From positions 192,359 through 256,358 of the forward strand of contig CBDFKU010000014.1 in NCBI GenBank assembly GCA_965248975.1: DNA of 64,000 bases, given 5' to 3'. The translations under genes were made by a program, and so were the position numbers. The first letter of the stretch is position 1, and each line of letters opens with the position of its first letter. This DNA comes from CBDFKU01 sp965248975 (lineage in GTDB: Bacteria; Chloroflexota; Dehalococcoidia; Lucifugimonadales; JAGWBF01). Of the stretch, positions 44,475 to 54,315 are shown one piece after another. The notes below the pieces were generated by a model. It was not told where the DNA came from. It saw nothing but the letters and a program-made list of their open reading frames with translations, and made no database searches.

Positions 44475-45890
44475 ATGGACAAGGCCGACATTCCCTTCCT
44501 TTCCGCAACCGAGCTGTCCGGGCTGATCGAGGCCAAGGAGGTCTCCCCCGTCGAGGCCGTGGAGGCCTACCTGGACCGCATCGATCGTGTAGACGGCAAG
44601 CTGAACTCCTACGTCACCGTGTGCCGCGACGAGGCCCTCCAGGCGGCCAGAGACGCGGAGGCGGAGATCGCCCGAGGCGGATATCGGGGGCCCATGCACG
44701 GCATTCCCACCGCCGTCAAGGACCAGTTCTACACCAAAGGCATCCGCACCACGGCGGGCTCCACCATCCTGTGGGACCACGTGCCCGACGAGGATGCCAC
44801 GGTGGTGGCCAACCTGAAAGCGGCCGGGGCCATCATCCTGGGCAAGCTGAACATGAGTGAGTTCGCGCTGGGGGACAGCTTCTACCACCCGGCGGGGATG
44901 CCCCACAACCCCTGGGACCTGACCCGAAACGCCGGCATCTCCAGCAGCGGATCGGGAGCGGCGCCGGCAGCCCACCTGTGCGCCTCGGCCCTGGGTGAGG
45001 ACACCGGCGGCTCCACCCGAATACCCGCCGCCTGGTGCGGCATGGTCGGCCTCAGGCCAACCTGGGGCAGGGTCAGCCGCTACGGCGTGGTGCCGGTGTC
45101 CTGGTCCATGGACACCGTCGGCCCCATCACCCGGACGGTGGAGGACTGCGCCATCACCTTCCAGGCCATCGCCGGCTACGATCCCAAGGACGGCTACATG
45201 TGGGACGTGCCCGTGCCCGACTGCCGGGCGGCCCTCACCGGCGACATCCGGGGCATGCGCGTCGGGGTGATCGTGGAGAAGGCCTATGCGGACGACATGG
45301 ACCCCGAGGTCAAGGACGCTATCGCCGCGGCCGTCGGCGTGCTGGGCGAGCTGGGGGCGTCGGTGCAGGACCTGTCCCTGCCCCTCATCGAGAAGGTCGG
45401 GGCCTTCTCCAAGTGCATGACCGACTTCGAGGGGGCGGCGGTCCACTACGACTGGATCAAGACCAGGCCCCAGGACTACGACCACAACACCAGGGTGCGG
45501 CTGCTCACCGGCATCCTGACCCCGGCCCAGCACTACTTCAAGTCCCAGAAGCTGCGTGGCCTGCTGCGCAACCAGATCATGGAGCTGCTGGAGAGCGTGG
45601 ACGTGCTGGTGCTGGCCACCTCGCCGACCCCGGCGCCGGTGCTGCCCGACGCCGCCGGCACCAGGAGCAAAGAGGAGGCCGCCGGACGTATCTTCGGGGT
45701 GCGCAACTACACCGGGCCCTTCAACCTGGCCAACCTGCCGGCGCTGGCGGTGCCCTGCGGCTTCACCTCCAACAATCTGCCCATCTCCCTGCAGATAGCG
45801 GGCCGCGCCTTCGAGGACGACACCATCATGAAGGTGGCCCACGCCTACGAGCAGGCCACCGACTGGCACACCAGGAGAGCGCCGGTGTAG
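44475..45890 (+). CDS. Amidase-signature hydrolase
   Basis: 471 residues with the amidase-signature triad: Lys in GIPTAVKDQ, Ser in SSSGSGAAP and the nucleophile Ser in EDTGGSTRIPA. It is related to gatA but is alone, without gatC or gatB. A PHNPWDLTRN turn and the wide substrate pocket differ, so this is a general amidase rather than a tRNA amidotransferase. The start ATG has GACAGGAG upstream. Confidence 0.9.
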   Translation: MDKADIPFLSATELSGLIEAKEVSPVEAVEAYLDRIDRVDGKLNSYVTVCRDEALQAARDAEAEIARGGYRGPMHGIPTAVKDQFYTKGIRTTAGSTILWDHVPDEDATVVANLKAAGAIILGKLNMSEFALGDSFYHPAGMPHNPWDLTRNAGISSSGSGAAPAAHLCASALGEDTGGSTRIPAAWCGMVGLRPTWGRVSRYGVVPVSWSMDTVGPITRTVEDCAITFQAIAGYDPKDGYMWDVPVPDCRAALTGDIRGMRVGVIVEKAYADDMDPEVKDAIAAAVGVLGELGASVQDLSLPLIEKVGAFSKCMTDFEGAAVHYDWIKTRPQDYDHNTRVRLLTGILTPAQHYFKSQKLRGLLRNQIMELLESVDVLVLATSPTPAPVLPDAAGTRSKEEAAGRIFGVRNYTGPFNLANLPALAVPCGFTSNNLPISLQIAGRAFEDDTIMKVAHAYEQATDWHTRRAPV

Positions 45891-45913
45891 TGGCGGCGCT
45901 CAGGGGGTCTCCG

Positions 45914-48333
45914 ATGACGGACTTCTTCATCAGCTACAACAAAGCGGACCGGTCCTGGGCCGAATGGATAACCTGGCAGCTGGAAGAAGAGGGTTACACA
46001 ACGTTTCTCCAGGCCTGGGACTTCCGACCGGGCTCCAACTTCGTCCTGGAGATGCAAAGAGCCGAACCGAAGGGCAGCGTACCATCGCGGTCCTCTCGCC
46101 GGACTATCTCAGTGCCAGGTTCACGCAGCCCGAGTGGGCCGCCGCTTTTGCCCAGGACCCCAGGGGCGAAAAAGGCACGCTGGTACCGGTTCGCGTTAAG
46201 AAGTGCGACCTGGAAGGGCTTCTGCCTCAGATCGTTTACATCGACCTTGTCGGGCTGAACGGGGCGGCGGCAAGGGATGCACTCCTGACGGGGGTGAAGC
46301 GCGGGCGATCCAGGCCGGGCACTGCGCCGCCCTTTCCTGGGGCCTCCCTTCGATCGGTGCCCGATAGGCCTCGTTTTCCAGGAACGTTACCTCCCATCTG
46401 GAACGTTCCCCATCTGCGTAACCCCAACTTTACCGGGCGTGACAGCTTGCTGGACGCCCTGACCTCAGGCCGGCGCGCCGCTGTGACCCAGGCCATCAGC
46501 GGCCTCGGGGGCGTGGGCAAGACCCATCTGGCTGTGGAGTACGCATACCGGCACGCCGGCGACTACGACCTCGTGTGGTGGGTACGCTCAGAGGAGCCGG
46601 TGACTCTGGCAGCCGACTACGCAGGCCTGTCCCGAGAGCTGGATCTGCCCCAGAACGACAACTCCGACCAGCGGATTGTCATCGAGGCAGTGCGTCAGTG
46701 GCTAAGACAGAACGCGGGCTGGCTGCTGGTGTTCGACAACGCCCCAGGGCCGGAGGACGTCTTTGAATACATTCCGCCGGGGTCCGTCGGGCACGTGCTG
46801 ATCACCTCACGCAACCCCGGATGGGGTGGGGTGGCGGGGGCCCTGCCGGTGCGGGAGTTCGAGGAGGATGTTGCTGTCCAGTTTCTGCTAAAGCGCACAA
46901 ACCAGGCCGATGATGAGGCAACAGCTGCGCTGGCGGAAGAGCTGGGGTACCTGCCCCTGGCCCTGGAGCAGGCCGGCGCATACATCGAGGCCACGGGGAC
47001 CTCCCTGCCCTATTACCTGGAGGCCTTCCGCACCCGGCAGCAGGAGCTCTTGGGGCGCGGCAGGCCGACAGACTACCCGGACACCGTGGCCACCACCTGG
47101 GACATCTCCATGCAGCGTGCGAAGGAAGCCTCGGCGGCCTCGGTAGATCTGCTGAGCCTGTGCGCCTTCCTGGCACCAGACGACATCCCACGGGACCTGC
47201 TGACCCGGGGGACGGACCATCTGCCGCAGTGCCTGGCGAGGGCGGTGGCAAACCGCATTGCCTTCGACGACGCGGTGGCCGCCCTCCTGCGCTACTCTCT
47301 GATGGGGGCGGCCGGCGACGCCCTTTCTGTGCACCGGCTGGTGCAAGCAGTGGTGCGGGACCGACTAGCCAAGCGAGACCGGAGGAAATGGGCCGGAGCC
47401 GCCGTGGCGCTGCTGGACGCCGGATTCCCCTTTCTTCTGGACGATCCGGGCACCTGGGTTCCATCCGCACGGCCGCTTCCCCATGCCCTGACGGCGGCAG
47501 GGCATGCCGGGACTCTTGCCGCGGCGCCCGTCGCCGCGGGGAGGCTTTTGAACCAGGTGGGACTGTACTTGCAGGAGAGGGCCCAGTTCGCTCAAGCTCA
47601 CCAGGCCCTCGAGACGGCCCTGGACATAGGCGAGGCTACTTATGGTCGCGACCATCCCGTTGTGGCCATCCGGGTCAACAACCTGGGGGGCGTGCTCCGA
47701 GACCTGGGGGACCTGGAGGGTGCCCGGGCCTGCTACGAGCGGGCGCTGAGGATAGACGAGGCGGACTACGGCCCCGACCATCCTGGGGTAGTCAAAGACG
47801 TCAACAACCTGGGCCTTGTGCTCCGAGAGCTGGGGGACATAGCGGCGGCGCGGGCCCACTACGAGCGTGCACTGAGGATAGCCGAGGCGGCCTATGGCCC
47901 CGACAACCCAGCTGTAGCTATCGTTGCCAACAACCTGGGCAGCGTGCTCAACGATCTTGGGGACCTGGCGGGGGGCCTGGCCCACCTCGAGAGAGCGCTG
48001 AGAATAGACGAGGCGACCTACGGCCTCGACCACCCCAACGTGGCAGTCAGGATCAACAACTTGGCGGGTGTGCTCCGGCAGTTGGGGGACCCGGCGGGGG
48101 CGCGGGCCCACCTCGAGAGAGCGCTGAGGATAGACGAGGGGGCCTACGGTCCCGACCACCCCAACGTGGCCATCCGGGTCAACAACCTTGGCAGCGTCTT
48201 TCGTGACCAGGGCGACCGTGAGGGTGCGAAGCAGCACTTCCAGCGTGCTTTAGACACATTTCGTAAGTTCTTCGACGAGGAACATCCTTATGTGAGGCAA
48301 GCGCTGGCGGAGCTGACCTCCTTGGACACCTAG
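45914..48333 (+). CDS. TIR-NB-ARC-TPR protein, interrupted by one frameshift
   Basis: The first frame from 45914 reads a TIR domain (MTDFFISYNKADRSWAEWIT) up to LEMQRA. One base appears missing near 46061-46070. The next frame continues the TIR with QRTIAVLSPDYL and PEWAAAF. An NB-ARC NTPase follows with Walker A GLGGVGKTHLA and Walker B WLLVFDNAP. The C-terminus has about six TPR units of 42 residues of kinesin-light-chain type (ALRIDEADYGPDHP pattern). Bacterial proteins with this order act in signalling and in antiphage defence; TIR may be an NAD-consuming effector. Corrected product about 805 residues. Confidence 0.88.
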
Positions 48334-48337
48334 CCGG

Positions 48338-49516
48338 CTACGCTCGGCCCAGCCCCTCACCCAACTCCCGTACCGCCTCCACGATGCGGACCACTTCCTC
48401 CTCGGTGTTGAAGAAGTGCAGGGAGATGCGGATGCTGGGCGGGTAGGCCACCCAGCGGGCCATGATGCGGTGGCGCTCCCAGAGTTGGGTCGCGGCCTGC
48501 TCGGGGTCGGCGCCCTCCACGGCGAAGGAGACCAGCCCCGAGGACATACACCTGTCCGTGGGGGACATGACCGTCACTCCGGGGACCTCCCTCAGGGCGT
48601 TCTTGAGTGAGGTGGCCAGGTCCAGGTCGCGCTGCTCGATCTCCTCCACCCCGATCTCCCGGATGAAGCGGATGGCCTCAACCATCCCCACCCTCAGGGC
48701 CGCGCTGGTGGAGGTGAGCAGGAACTTGTCCATGGAGCCGGTGTCGGGCTCGAAGCGGTAGGGGTCGTGGTGGGTGAGGGACGCCCGGCCCGCCACGTGG
48801 GTGGGCTCTATGCGGGGGATCAGGTCCCGGCGGATGTACAGGGCCCCGGCGCCCTCGGAGCCCAGGAGCCACTTCTGAGCGGGGATGGAGTAGAAGTCGC
48901 AGCCCATGTCCTGCATGTCCAGGGGGATGTGGCCCGCCGTCTGGGCGCCGTCCAGCAGCATCAGCACGCCCCGATCCCGGGTCAGCTCGCGAATGGCCTT
49001 CACCGGCATGCGCAGGCCGCAGGAGTACTGGATGTGGCTCAGGAAGATGAGGCGGGTGCGGTCCGTCAGGGCGTCTTCGACCTTGCCCAGGATGGATTCC
49101 GCACCCTCGTCGGGGGCGATGGGCAGCACCTTGACCACCGCGCCGTGCCGCCGCTGCTGGTAGTAGGCGGGCACCAGCACCGAGCTGTGCTCCAGGTCGC
49201 AGGAGATGATCTCGTCGCCTTCCTGCCAGGGGAGGCCGCTGATGGCGATGTTGAGGCCCTGGGTGGTGTTGTCGGTGAGGCAAATCTCCTCGGGCGAGGC
49301 GTTGAGGAGTCCGGCCACCGCCTCCCGGGCCTGGGTCTGGATCGTACGGCCGCTGTCGATGACCCCGGGAGTGGTGGGACCCTCGTCCATCTCGTATTGC
49401 AGGCGGGCGACCATGGCCTCGGTGACCGAGACCGGGGAGGGCCCGGACCAGCCGGTGTTGACGTAGACCATCTTCCGGCAGGCGGGGATCTGCTGCCTCA
49501 GCCTGGCGACGTCCAT
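48338..49516 (-). CDS. Class V aminotransferase (PLP enzyme)
   Basis: 392 residues. The PLP-binding Lys lies in FYSIPAQKWLLG, the Asp/His patch in LLDGAQTAGHIPLDM and the N-terminal TDNTTQGLN loop that contacts the phosphate. The architecture matches cysteine-desulfurase-like and isopenicillin-N-epimerase-like enzymes. It lacks the mobile cysteine loop of IscS/SufS, so an aminotransferase or C-S/C-N lyase is more likely. It converges with the TIR-NB-ARC gene; the stops are 4 nt apart. Confidence 0.88.
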   Translation of the reverse strand: MDVARLRQQIPACRKMVYVNTGWSGPSPVSVTEAMVARLQYEMDEGPTTPGVIDSGRTIQTQAREAVAGLLNASPEEICLTDNTTQGLNIAISGLPWQEGDEIISCDLEHSSVLVPAYYQQRRHGAVVKVLPIAPDEGAESILGKVEDALTDRTRLIFLSHIQYSCGLRMPVKAIRELTRDRGVLMLLDGAQTAGHIPLDMQDMGCDFYSIPAQKWLLGSEGAGALYIRRDLIPRIEPTHVAGRASLTHHDPYRFEPDTGSMDKFLLTSTSAALRVGMVEAIRFIREIGVEEIEQRDLDLATSLKNALREVPGVTVMSPTDRCMSSGLVSFAVEGADPEQAATQLWERHRIMARWVAYPPSIRISLHFFNTEEEVVRIVEAVRELGEGLGRA

Positions 49517-49519
49517 GGG

Positions 49520-50437
49520 TTATTTACGCACGAACTTGACCACGCGGCGAAGCCGCATTGCCTCGTCGGGAGCCCACGGCTCCACCACGTAGACGTCTCC
49601 CTGGGAGTCGCCCCAGATACCGTGGGCCGAGATGTGGCGGTCCGATCCCCATCGGGCCAGTTGCTGGCCGTCCATGGTTAGTACGCTTGTGAACCCGCTG
49701 TTGTGCTCAGGGACGTAGGCCACGTCGTCCCGGTCCACCCAGAACGCCGACGGGCCGATTATCTTGGCCGGCCAGGTCGATAAGTGCTGACCCTCCTGGG
49801 TAAAGACCTGGACGCGGTTGTTCTCCCGGTCGGCAACCAGCACCCGGTCCTGCCGGTCGATCCAGATGCCGTGGGGCAGGTTGAGCTGCCCGGGACCGTC
49901 GCCGGGCGAGCCCCAGGAGTAGAGGTGCTTGCCTTCGGGGGTGAACCGGTGCACTGCAGCGTTGGCGTATCCGTCGGCGATGAAGATGTCGCCCTCGGTG
50001 TTGGTTGTCACTCCCGCCGGCATGTTGAAGGGCCCAGCCGAGCGGATCACCTTCTTGTAGGCGTCCGAGCTGAAGTCGGCGGGGTCGACGCCGGTGTCGG
50101 AGCGGAAGCCCTTGGTGCCGATGGTCAGCAGGAGCTGGCCGTCGGGTGTGAACTTGAAGACCTGCCCATCGTCCCGGTCCACCACCCAGACGTTGTCGTG
50201 CCTGTCCACGCTGACCGCGTGGGGAAAGTGGAACAAGTCGGCGCCCCAGGAGGTGATGAAGCTGCCGTCGCGGCGAAAGACGGCGATGGGGTGGTCCAGC
50301 TCCCGGTTGTACACGTATACCCTGTCCTGGGAGTCGATGGCCACGGCGCACGCGGGTACCGTCCAGCCCGCAGGCAGCTGGGCCCAGTCCGGCTGCACCT
50401 CGAAGGTGTAATCACCAGTCCCGACTGTCTCCGCCAT
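49520..50437 (-). CDS. NHL-repeat beta-propeller protein
   Basis: 305 residues with about six NHL-like blades. Repeated units contain patterns such as VDRHDNVWVVDRDDGQVFKF and IDRQDRVLVADRENNRVQVF. The blades end in PDG- or PEG-type turns. Such propellers occur in peptidylglycine amidating lyases and in secreted scaffold proteins. No signal peptide is seen and no catalytic site can be assigned. It is 3 nt after the class V aminotransferase gene on the same strand, so the two may form an operon. Confidence 0.85.
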   Translation of the reverse strand: MAETVGTGDYTFEVQPDWAQLPAGWTVPACAVAIDSQDRVYVYNRELDHPIAVFRRDGSFITSWGADLFHFPHAVSVDRHDNVWVVDRDDGQVFKFTPDGQLLLTIGTKGFRSDTGVDPADFSSDAYKKVIRSAGPFNMPAGVTTNTEGDIFIADGYANAAVHRFTPEGKHLYSWGSPGDGPGQLNLPHGIWIDRQDRVLVADRENNRVQVFTQEGQHLSTWPAKIIGPSAFWVDRDDVAYVPEHNSGFTSVLTMDGQQLARWGSDRHISAHGIWGDSQGDVYVVEPWAPDEAMRLRRVVKFVRK

Positions 50438-50506
50438 CTTCCGCTCCTCCTTCGTTCGAGGGATGTTGCCCGCAGTATACCACAGGGATGGGGCTGGTCT
50501 ACCTCC

Positions 50507-52981
50507 TCAACCCTGTGGGCCCAGCTCCAGCTCGGCGAGGATGTCGGTGTCCGAAACGCTCTGCCAGGATAGTAGGAAGGCATCCATGCCCATCTTCTCC
50601 CGCAGCCCGGACAGGTGGGTCCTGGCCCGGTCCAGCAGCGGCAGGCCGTGGGCCGACGCGATCTCGTAGACGTGGGCCACGTACCAGACTGCCCGAGGGT
50701 AGTCGCCGATCTGCTCCGAGAGCAGGCCGAGCTGGCCCCAGGTGCCCGCCGATACCTCCTCCTCGCCCAGCTCCACGAAGGCGTCCAGGGCCTTCTGGTA
50801 CCATTCGACCGCTTCCCGGGCCCGGCGTCGTGAGTGGGCTGTTAGACCCAGCTGGTGGTAGCTGTCGGCCATCGCTCTCCGGTCCTCTCGCTGACGATAT
50901 CCTTCCAGCGCCAGACGGAACCACTCCCCGGCGTCCTCGTGCTGCTGGGTAAGCAGGGCGAGGACACCCATCTGGTACTGGTCGTCGGCCCCGCCGGCGT
51001 CGTCCCCGACCTCCTCGTAGGCCAGCAGGGCTCTCTGGTACCAGCCAGCGGCATCCTCGTAGTCCAGTCGAGACTGGGATATCAGTCCCAGCCGGTGGTA
51101 GATAGCGGCGGCCCCCGCCGTGTCCCCGGCCTGCTCGTAGCCTGCCCGCGCCCGGTGGTACCACTCCAGGGCGCCCTCCGCCTCACCCAGGGCCTCCGAG
51201 GCCAGCGCGATCCGATGGCACTCGCCGGCCGACTCGGCCTCGTCCCCCAGGCGCTGCCTGACGGCCAGCGACTTACGGTGCCAGCCCTTTGCGTCGTCGA
51301 AGCGGTGTCGGGCCTGGGCGATCCTGCCAAGCTGGTGATAGCTGTCAGCGCAGTCGGCCTCGTTGCCCCGGGGCTCGTTGATCTCCAGGGAGCGGCGGTG
51401 CCAGCCCTCGGCTTCGTCGTACCGGTCCCTCCTCTGGGCGATCAGGCCAAGCTGATGGTAGATGGAGGCCTTCCGTAGCCGGCTCTCTTGGTCGCCGGAC
51501 GATTCCAGGTGGGCCAGGACCTGGTGGCAGATGCCCTCGGCATCGTCCAGCTCGCCGCGGGCGAGGCAGTCGGATACTTCGGTCCCCCTGAGGTACATCC
51601 ATAGCTCTCCGGCTCCATTCGACTCCGCCTCGCCGGGCTCGACACCGATGCGGGCCAGGAGACCTTCGCGGAGGCGCCTCAGCTCGTGGACTCGCTCCTG
51701 CATCTTATAGACCTGGGCCAGGGGTTGAAGGACCATCTGGGCGTCGTCCCAAGCGGAGCTTGCCTCGGCCAGGGCCAGGGCCCGAAGAAGGTTGCCCTCC
51801 TCGGCCAGGACGCCGGTTACAGTCGAGTCGGCGGTCCCCGATGAGAGGTTCTCTAGGAAGTAGTCGCCGAGGCCGGCGTAAAGCCGGGTGAACTCCCGGT
51901 CCATGGTGGCCATGTCCTCTGGAGCCAGCCGGTCCTCCAGCCGGCGCTTCAAGAGCGAGGCAACCTGGGAAGGGATCAGGTAAACGCTGGGGGATGCCGA
52001 GTCCAGGATGCCATGGTCCCGGGCCTCCTTTAGAAAGGTGCGGCACGCTCCCCAGCCCATCTGCTCGCCCATCATCGAGGCGTATACCTCGCCCTGGGTC
52101 ATGAAGGTCAGGACGTCCAGCAGCACCCGCTGTCGGAACAGGGCCAGTGTAGGCAGGTGGGTCCTCGTTCGGTCGGAGAGCATGGAGAAGGAGGTTTCCA
52201 GGGCGGCGTCCAGGATGTTCGAACCCGGGCCGCTGTAGTGTGTCAGGGCATCCACCAGACCCAACGGAGTATGGCCATTTATATGGGGGAGGATGGCACC
52301 CATGGACATGGGGTTCCCCTGGAGGGAGCGCAGCAGATCCGGGTACTCGGCGTTCAGACCCCCGGGGTCCTCGCCTGCCGCCTGGAGGATCGACCCAGCC
52401 AGAGCCAGGGAGTCGACCTCGTTCAGGCCGCCTAGCTCCTGGCTTGTATAGGCGAACGTCGCCTTCTTCGCCCAGTTATCGTCCTGTCCGGTGACTAGGA
52501 ACCTTGAGGCTCCGGCGGAGCCTTCCCGCAGGAAGTCCACCAGGTCCTCGGCATCGGCCGGGTCGAGGAAGTCGAGGGCCGCCCCGAAATCGTCCCAGAT
52601 AAGCAGGGCGGGGTTCTGTTGCAGATAGTCGACGGCCCACCGGCGCTGGTCGGCCAGGGAACGCCGGGCGAAGGATATCCCTTGCAACGTCGTGCCGATC
52701 TCGTGGAGGACCCTAGGCAGCCCGCTCTCGTGCTCGCGATAATGGAAGGAGGTGAAGAGCACCCCGCCCCCGTGTTTGCCCCTCTCACCCGCGCGGCGGC
52801 CCAGCTCACAGACCATCTCCGTCTTGCCGACGCCCGCCGATCCGGTCAACAGGACGATAGAGGCCTGGCCGAGGACGGTCTCCAGCGCCTCTAGCTCGGT
52901 CTCCCGCCCCACGAAGCCGTACCGCCCTGGCTGCGGAAGGTCGACGGCTGGCCTGGAGGTGTCGGGATTCCCTGAGAGCAT
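50507..52981 (-). CDS. STAND-type ATPase with TPR repeats
   Basis: 824 residues. After a short N-terminus, the NTPase has GRETELEALE, Walker A TGSAGVGKT at about residue 50 and Walker B ALLIWDDFG. A helical region follows, then about eight TPR units (YHQLGLIAQ-type patterns) to the end. No TIR, nuclease or protease effector is visible on either end. This suggests a sensor or a regulator of the AfsR/MalT kind. A good ribosome site (AGGAGACACC) precedes the ATG. It is 46 nt after the duplicated ferredoxin-fold gene on the same strand. Confidence 0.85.
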   Translation of the reverse strand: MLSGNPDTSRPAVDLPQPGRYGFVGRETELEALETVLGQASIVLLTGSAGVGKTEMVCELGRRAGERGKHGGGVLFTSFHYREHESGLPRVLHEIGTTLQGISFARRSLADQRRWAVDYLQQNPALLIWDDFGAALDFLDPADAEDLVDFLREGSAGASRFLVTGQDDNWAKKATFAYTSQELGGLNEVDSLALAGSILQAAGEDPGGLNAEYPDLLRSLQGNPMSMGAILPHINGHTPLGLVDALTHYSGPGSNILDAALETSFSMLSDRTRTHLPTLALFRQRVLLDVLTFMTQGEVYASMMGEQMGWGACRTFLKEARDHGILDSASPSVYLIPSQVASLLKRRLEDRLAPEDMATMDREFTRLYAGLGDYFLENLSSGTADSTVTGVLAEEGNLLRALALAEASSAWDDAQMVLQPLAQVYKMQERVHELRRLREGLLARIGVEPGEAESNGAGELWMYLRGTEVSDCLARGELDDAEGICHQVLAHLESSGDQESRLRKASIYHQLGLIAQRRDRYDEAEGWHRRSLEINEPRGNEADCADSYHQLGRIAQARHRFDDAKGWHRKSLAVRQRLGDEAESAGECHRIALASEALGEAEGALEWYHRARAGYEQAGDTAGAAAIYHRLGLISQSRLDYEDAAGWYQRALLAYEEVGDDAGGADDQYQMGVLALLTQQHEDAGEWFRLALEGYRQREDRRAMADSYHQLGLTAHSRRRAREAVEWYQKALDAFVELGEEEVSAGTWGQLGLLSEQIGDYPRAVWYVAHVYEIASAHGLPLLDRARTHLSGLREKMGMDAFLLSWQSVSDTDILAELELGPQG

Positions 52982-53027
52982 GGTGTCTCCTGGGCCTTTG
53001 GGCCGCCGACTCGTGGCCAGGAGGGCG

Positions 53028-53741
53028 CTAGCCCTCCAACCACTTGAAGTGCTTGGAGATGAGCCTGTAGAACCCCCAACTGAGGTTGCTGCAGATAGGA
53101 GCTCCGTAGCTCTCCCACCGCTGGAGCTCGGCTCGGGCGTCGGGGTGCATATCGTCCGCCAAGCGGAGGGAAGATATGGCCTCCTCGCTCGCGCACTCGT
53201 AAAGGGCCAGGTACCTGGGCCCGGTGTTGAACTCTAGAGCAAAGGGGTGGTCGATGGCCCTGAACCGCCCGGCCATGACGTACCCAGGCACCTCCAGCAG
53301 ATTGGGTACGTGGGACTCGTCGTACCACCGGTTCCACTCTTCTTCCTGGGCCTGGTCCACGTCCACGCTAACCACGCTTAAAGGCCGGTCGGATAGGAGG
53401 AGGGGCTCCCGCAGAGGGGTCCCGCTGATCTGCTCGTAGACGTTGCTGACGTAATTGGACTTGCCCTGCAGCCGCTCCCAGCGCGAGTACTCGTCCCGGG
53501 AGATGGGGTTGAGGGCCGGAGAGTCCCAGTGCAGCATGGAAGGCAGGTCTTCGACGCTACGGATGCCGTACAGTGCGGTAAAACGGCGCTCTTCCTCCAG
53601 GAGGGCGTACCTCTGGGCCCACAGGAAGGGCGGAGTCCGCAGAAGGTTGGGCAGGTGGCTGTTGTACCACAGGTTGAAGGGCTCCAGGTGCTCCGGAGCG
53701 CAGGTCACCTGCACCATGAGGAGAAGAGGCTTATCCGGCAT
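53028..53741 (-). CDS. Protein with two tandem ferredoxin-like (EthD-type) domains
   Basis: 237 residues built from two similar halves. Each has a beta strand, then a helix with the pattern W-Y-(N/D)-(x)2-H-(L/V)-P-N-L-L (NLWYNSHLPNLL in the first half, NRWYDESHVPNLL in the second), and a hairpin with FRAI or YALL. The fold is like dimeric alpha/beta barrels such as EthD and DUF4286-type proteins, fused into one chain. The function is not known; it may be a small-molecule enzyme or a chaperone-like protein. It overlaps the DinB-like gene by 11 nt, so they are coupled. Confidence 0.8.
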   Translation of the reverse strand: MPDKPLLLMVQVTCAPEHLEPFNLWYNSHLPNLLRTPPFLWAQRYALLEEERRFTALYGIRSVEDLPSMLHWDSPALNPISRDEYSRWERLQGKSNYVSNVYEQISGTPLREPLLLSDRPLSVVSVDVDQAQEEEWNRWYDESHVPNLLEVPGYVMAGRFRAIDHPFALEFNTGPRYLALYECASEEAISSLRLADDMHPDARAELQRWESYGAPICSNLSWGFYRLISKHFKWLEG

Positions 53742-54297
53742 CTCGGGCCGCCTCGAACACCCCGCCGGTGAATCGCCGGTCTTCCAGGCCTCTCTGGATA
53801 CCTCTCACGTAGCCTATCTGGCCGCCATGCTGGTTCAGCTCCCAGAGGGCCTGCTGAAATACCCCTGCCACGGTGAGGCTCCCTCCCATGGGACCCGTCG
53901 CCGTACGAGCGCGCAGGGAATCGTCGTCCAGGCTGTCCAGGTATTCCAGGGCGTTGGATCGGGTGGCCTCGAAATATTCCAGGAGCAGCGAACCGTCCGG
54001 GACCTGGAACGCCTCAAGCTGCTCCGCCTTGAAGCCGAAGCCGAGGTCCTGGGGGTTGGCGGGAGATCGGCCGAACCTGTCGGCCCAGCCCTGCTCCCAT
54101 AGCTGGGCCGACCCCTTGGCCACGGTCTGGACCAGGAAGTCCTGGGCCCGTGCGGAATGCCATGCCATGAACCCGATGGACATGCACTGGGGGTCCGGCC
54201 GCCAGGACAGCTCCTCCGGGGTCAGGCCGTCCAGGGATTTCACCAGGGAGTTATAGTTCTGGTCCAGACAGTCCCGGAGGAACTCCTTCAGGGCCAC
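53731..54297 (-). CDS. DinB-like metal-dependent protein
   Basis: 188 residues with the four-helix DinB/YfiT pattern: an N-terminal helix with DCLDQNYNSLVKSLDGLTPEELSW, the His pattern in FMAWHSARAQDF, and later His in ELNQHGGQIGYVRG. The three-histidine metal site is present. DinB-like enzymes include thiol transferases and dehalogenase-like proteins. It overlaps the next minus-strand gene, probably one operon with MFS upstream. Confidence 0.85.
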   Translation of the reverse strand: MALKEFLRDCLDQNYNSLVKSLDGLTPEELSWRPDPQCMSIGFMAWHSARAQDFLVQTVAKGSAQLWEQGWADRFGRSPANPQDLGFGFKAEQLEAFQVPDGSLLLEYFEATRSNALEYLDSLDDDSLRARTATGPMGGSLTVAGVFQQALWELNQHGGQIGYVRGIQRGLEDRRFTGGVFEAARDAG

Positions 54298-54315
54298 GTC
54301 CGCCTCCCTTCGGTC

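Noticed and set aside
45035..46258. Frame through the amidase gene into the TIR domain
   Set aside because: Only the part from 45914 belongs to the TIR gene; the rest is antiphase to the amidase.
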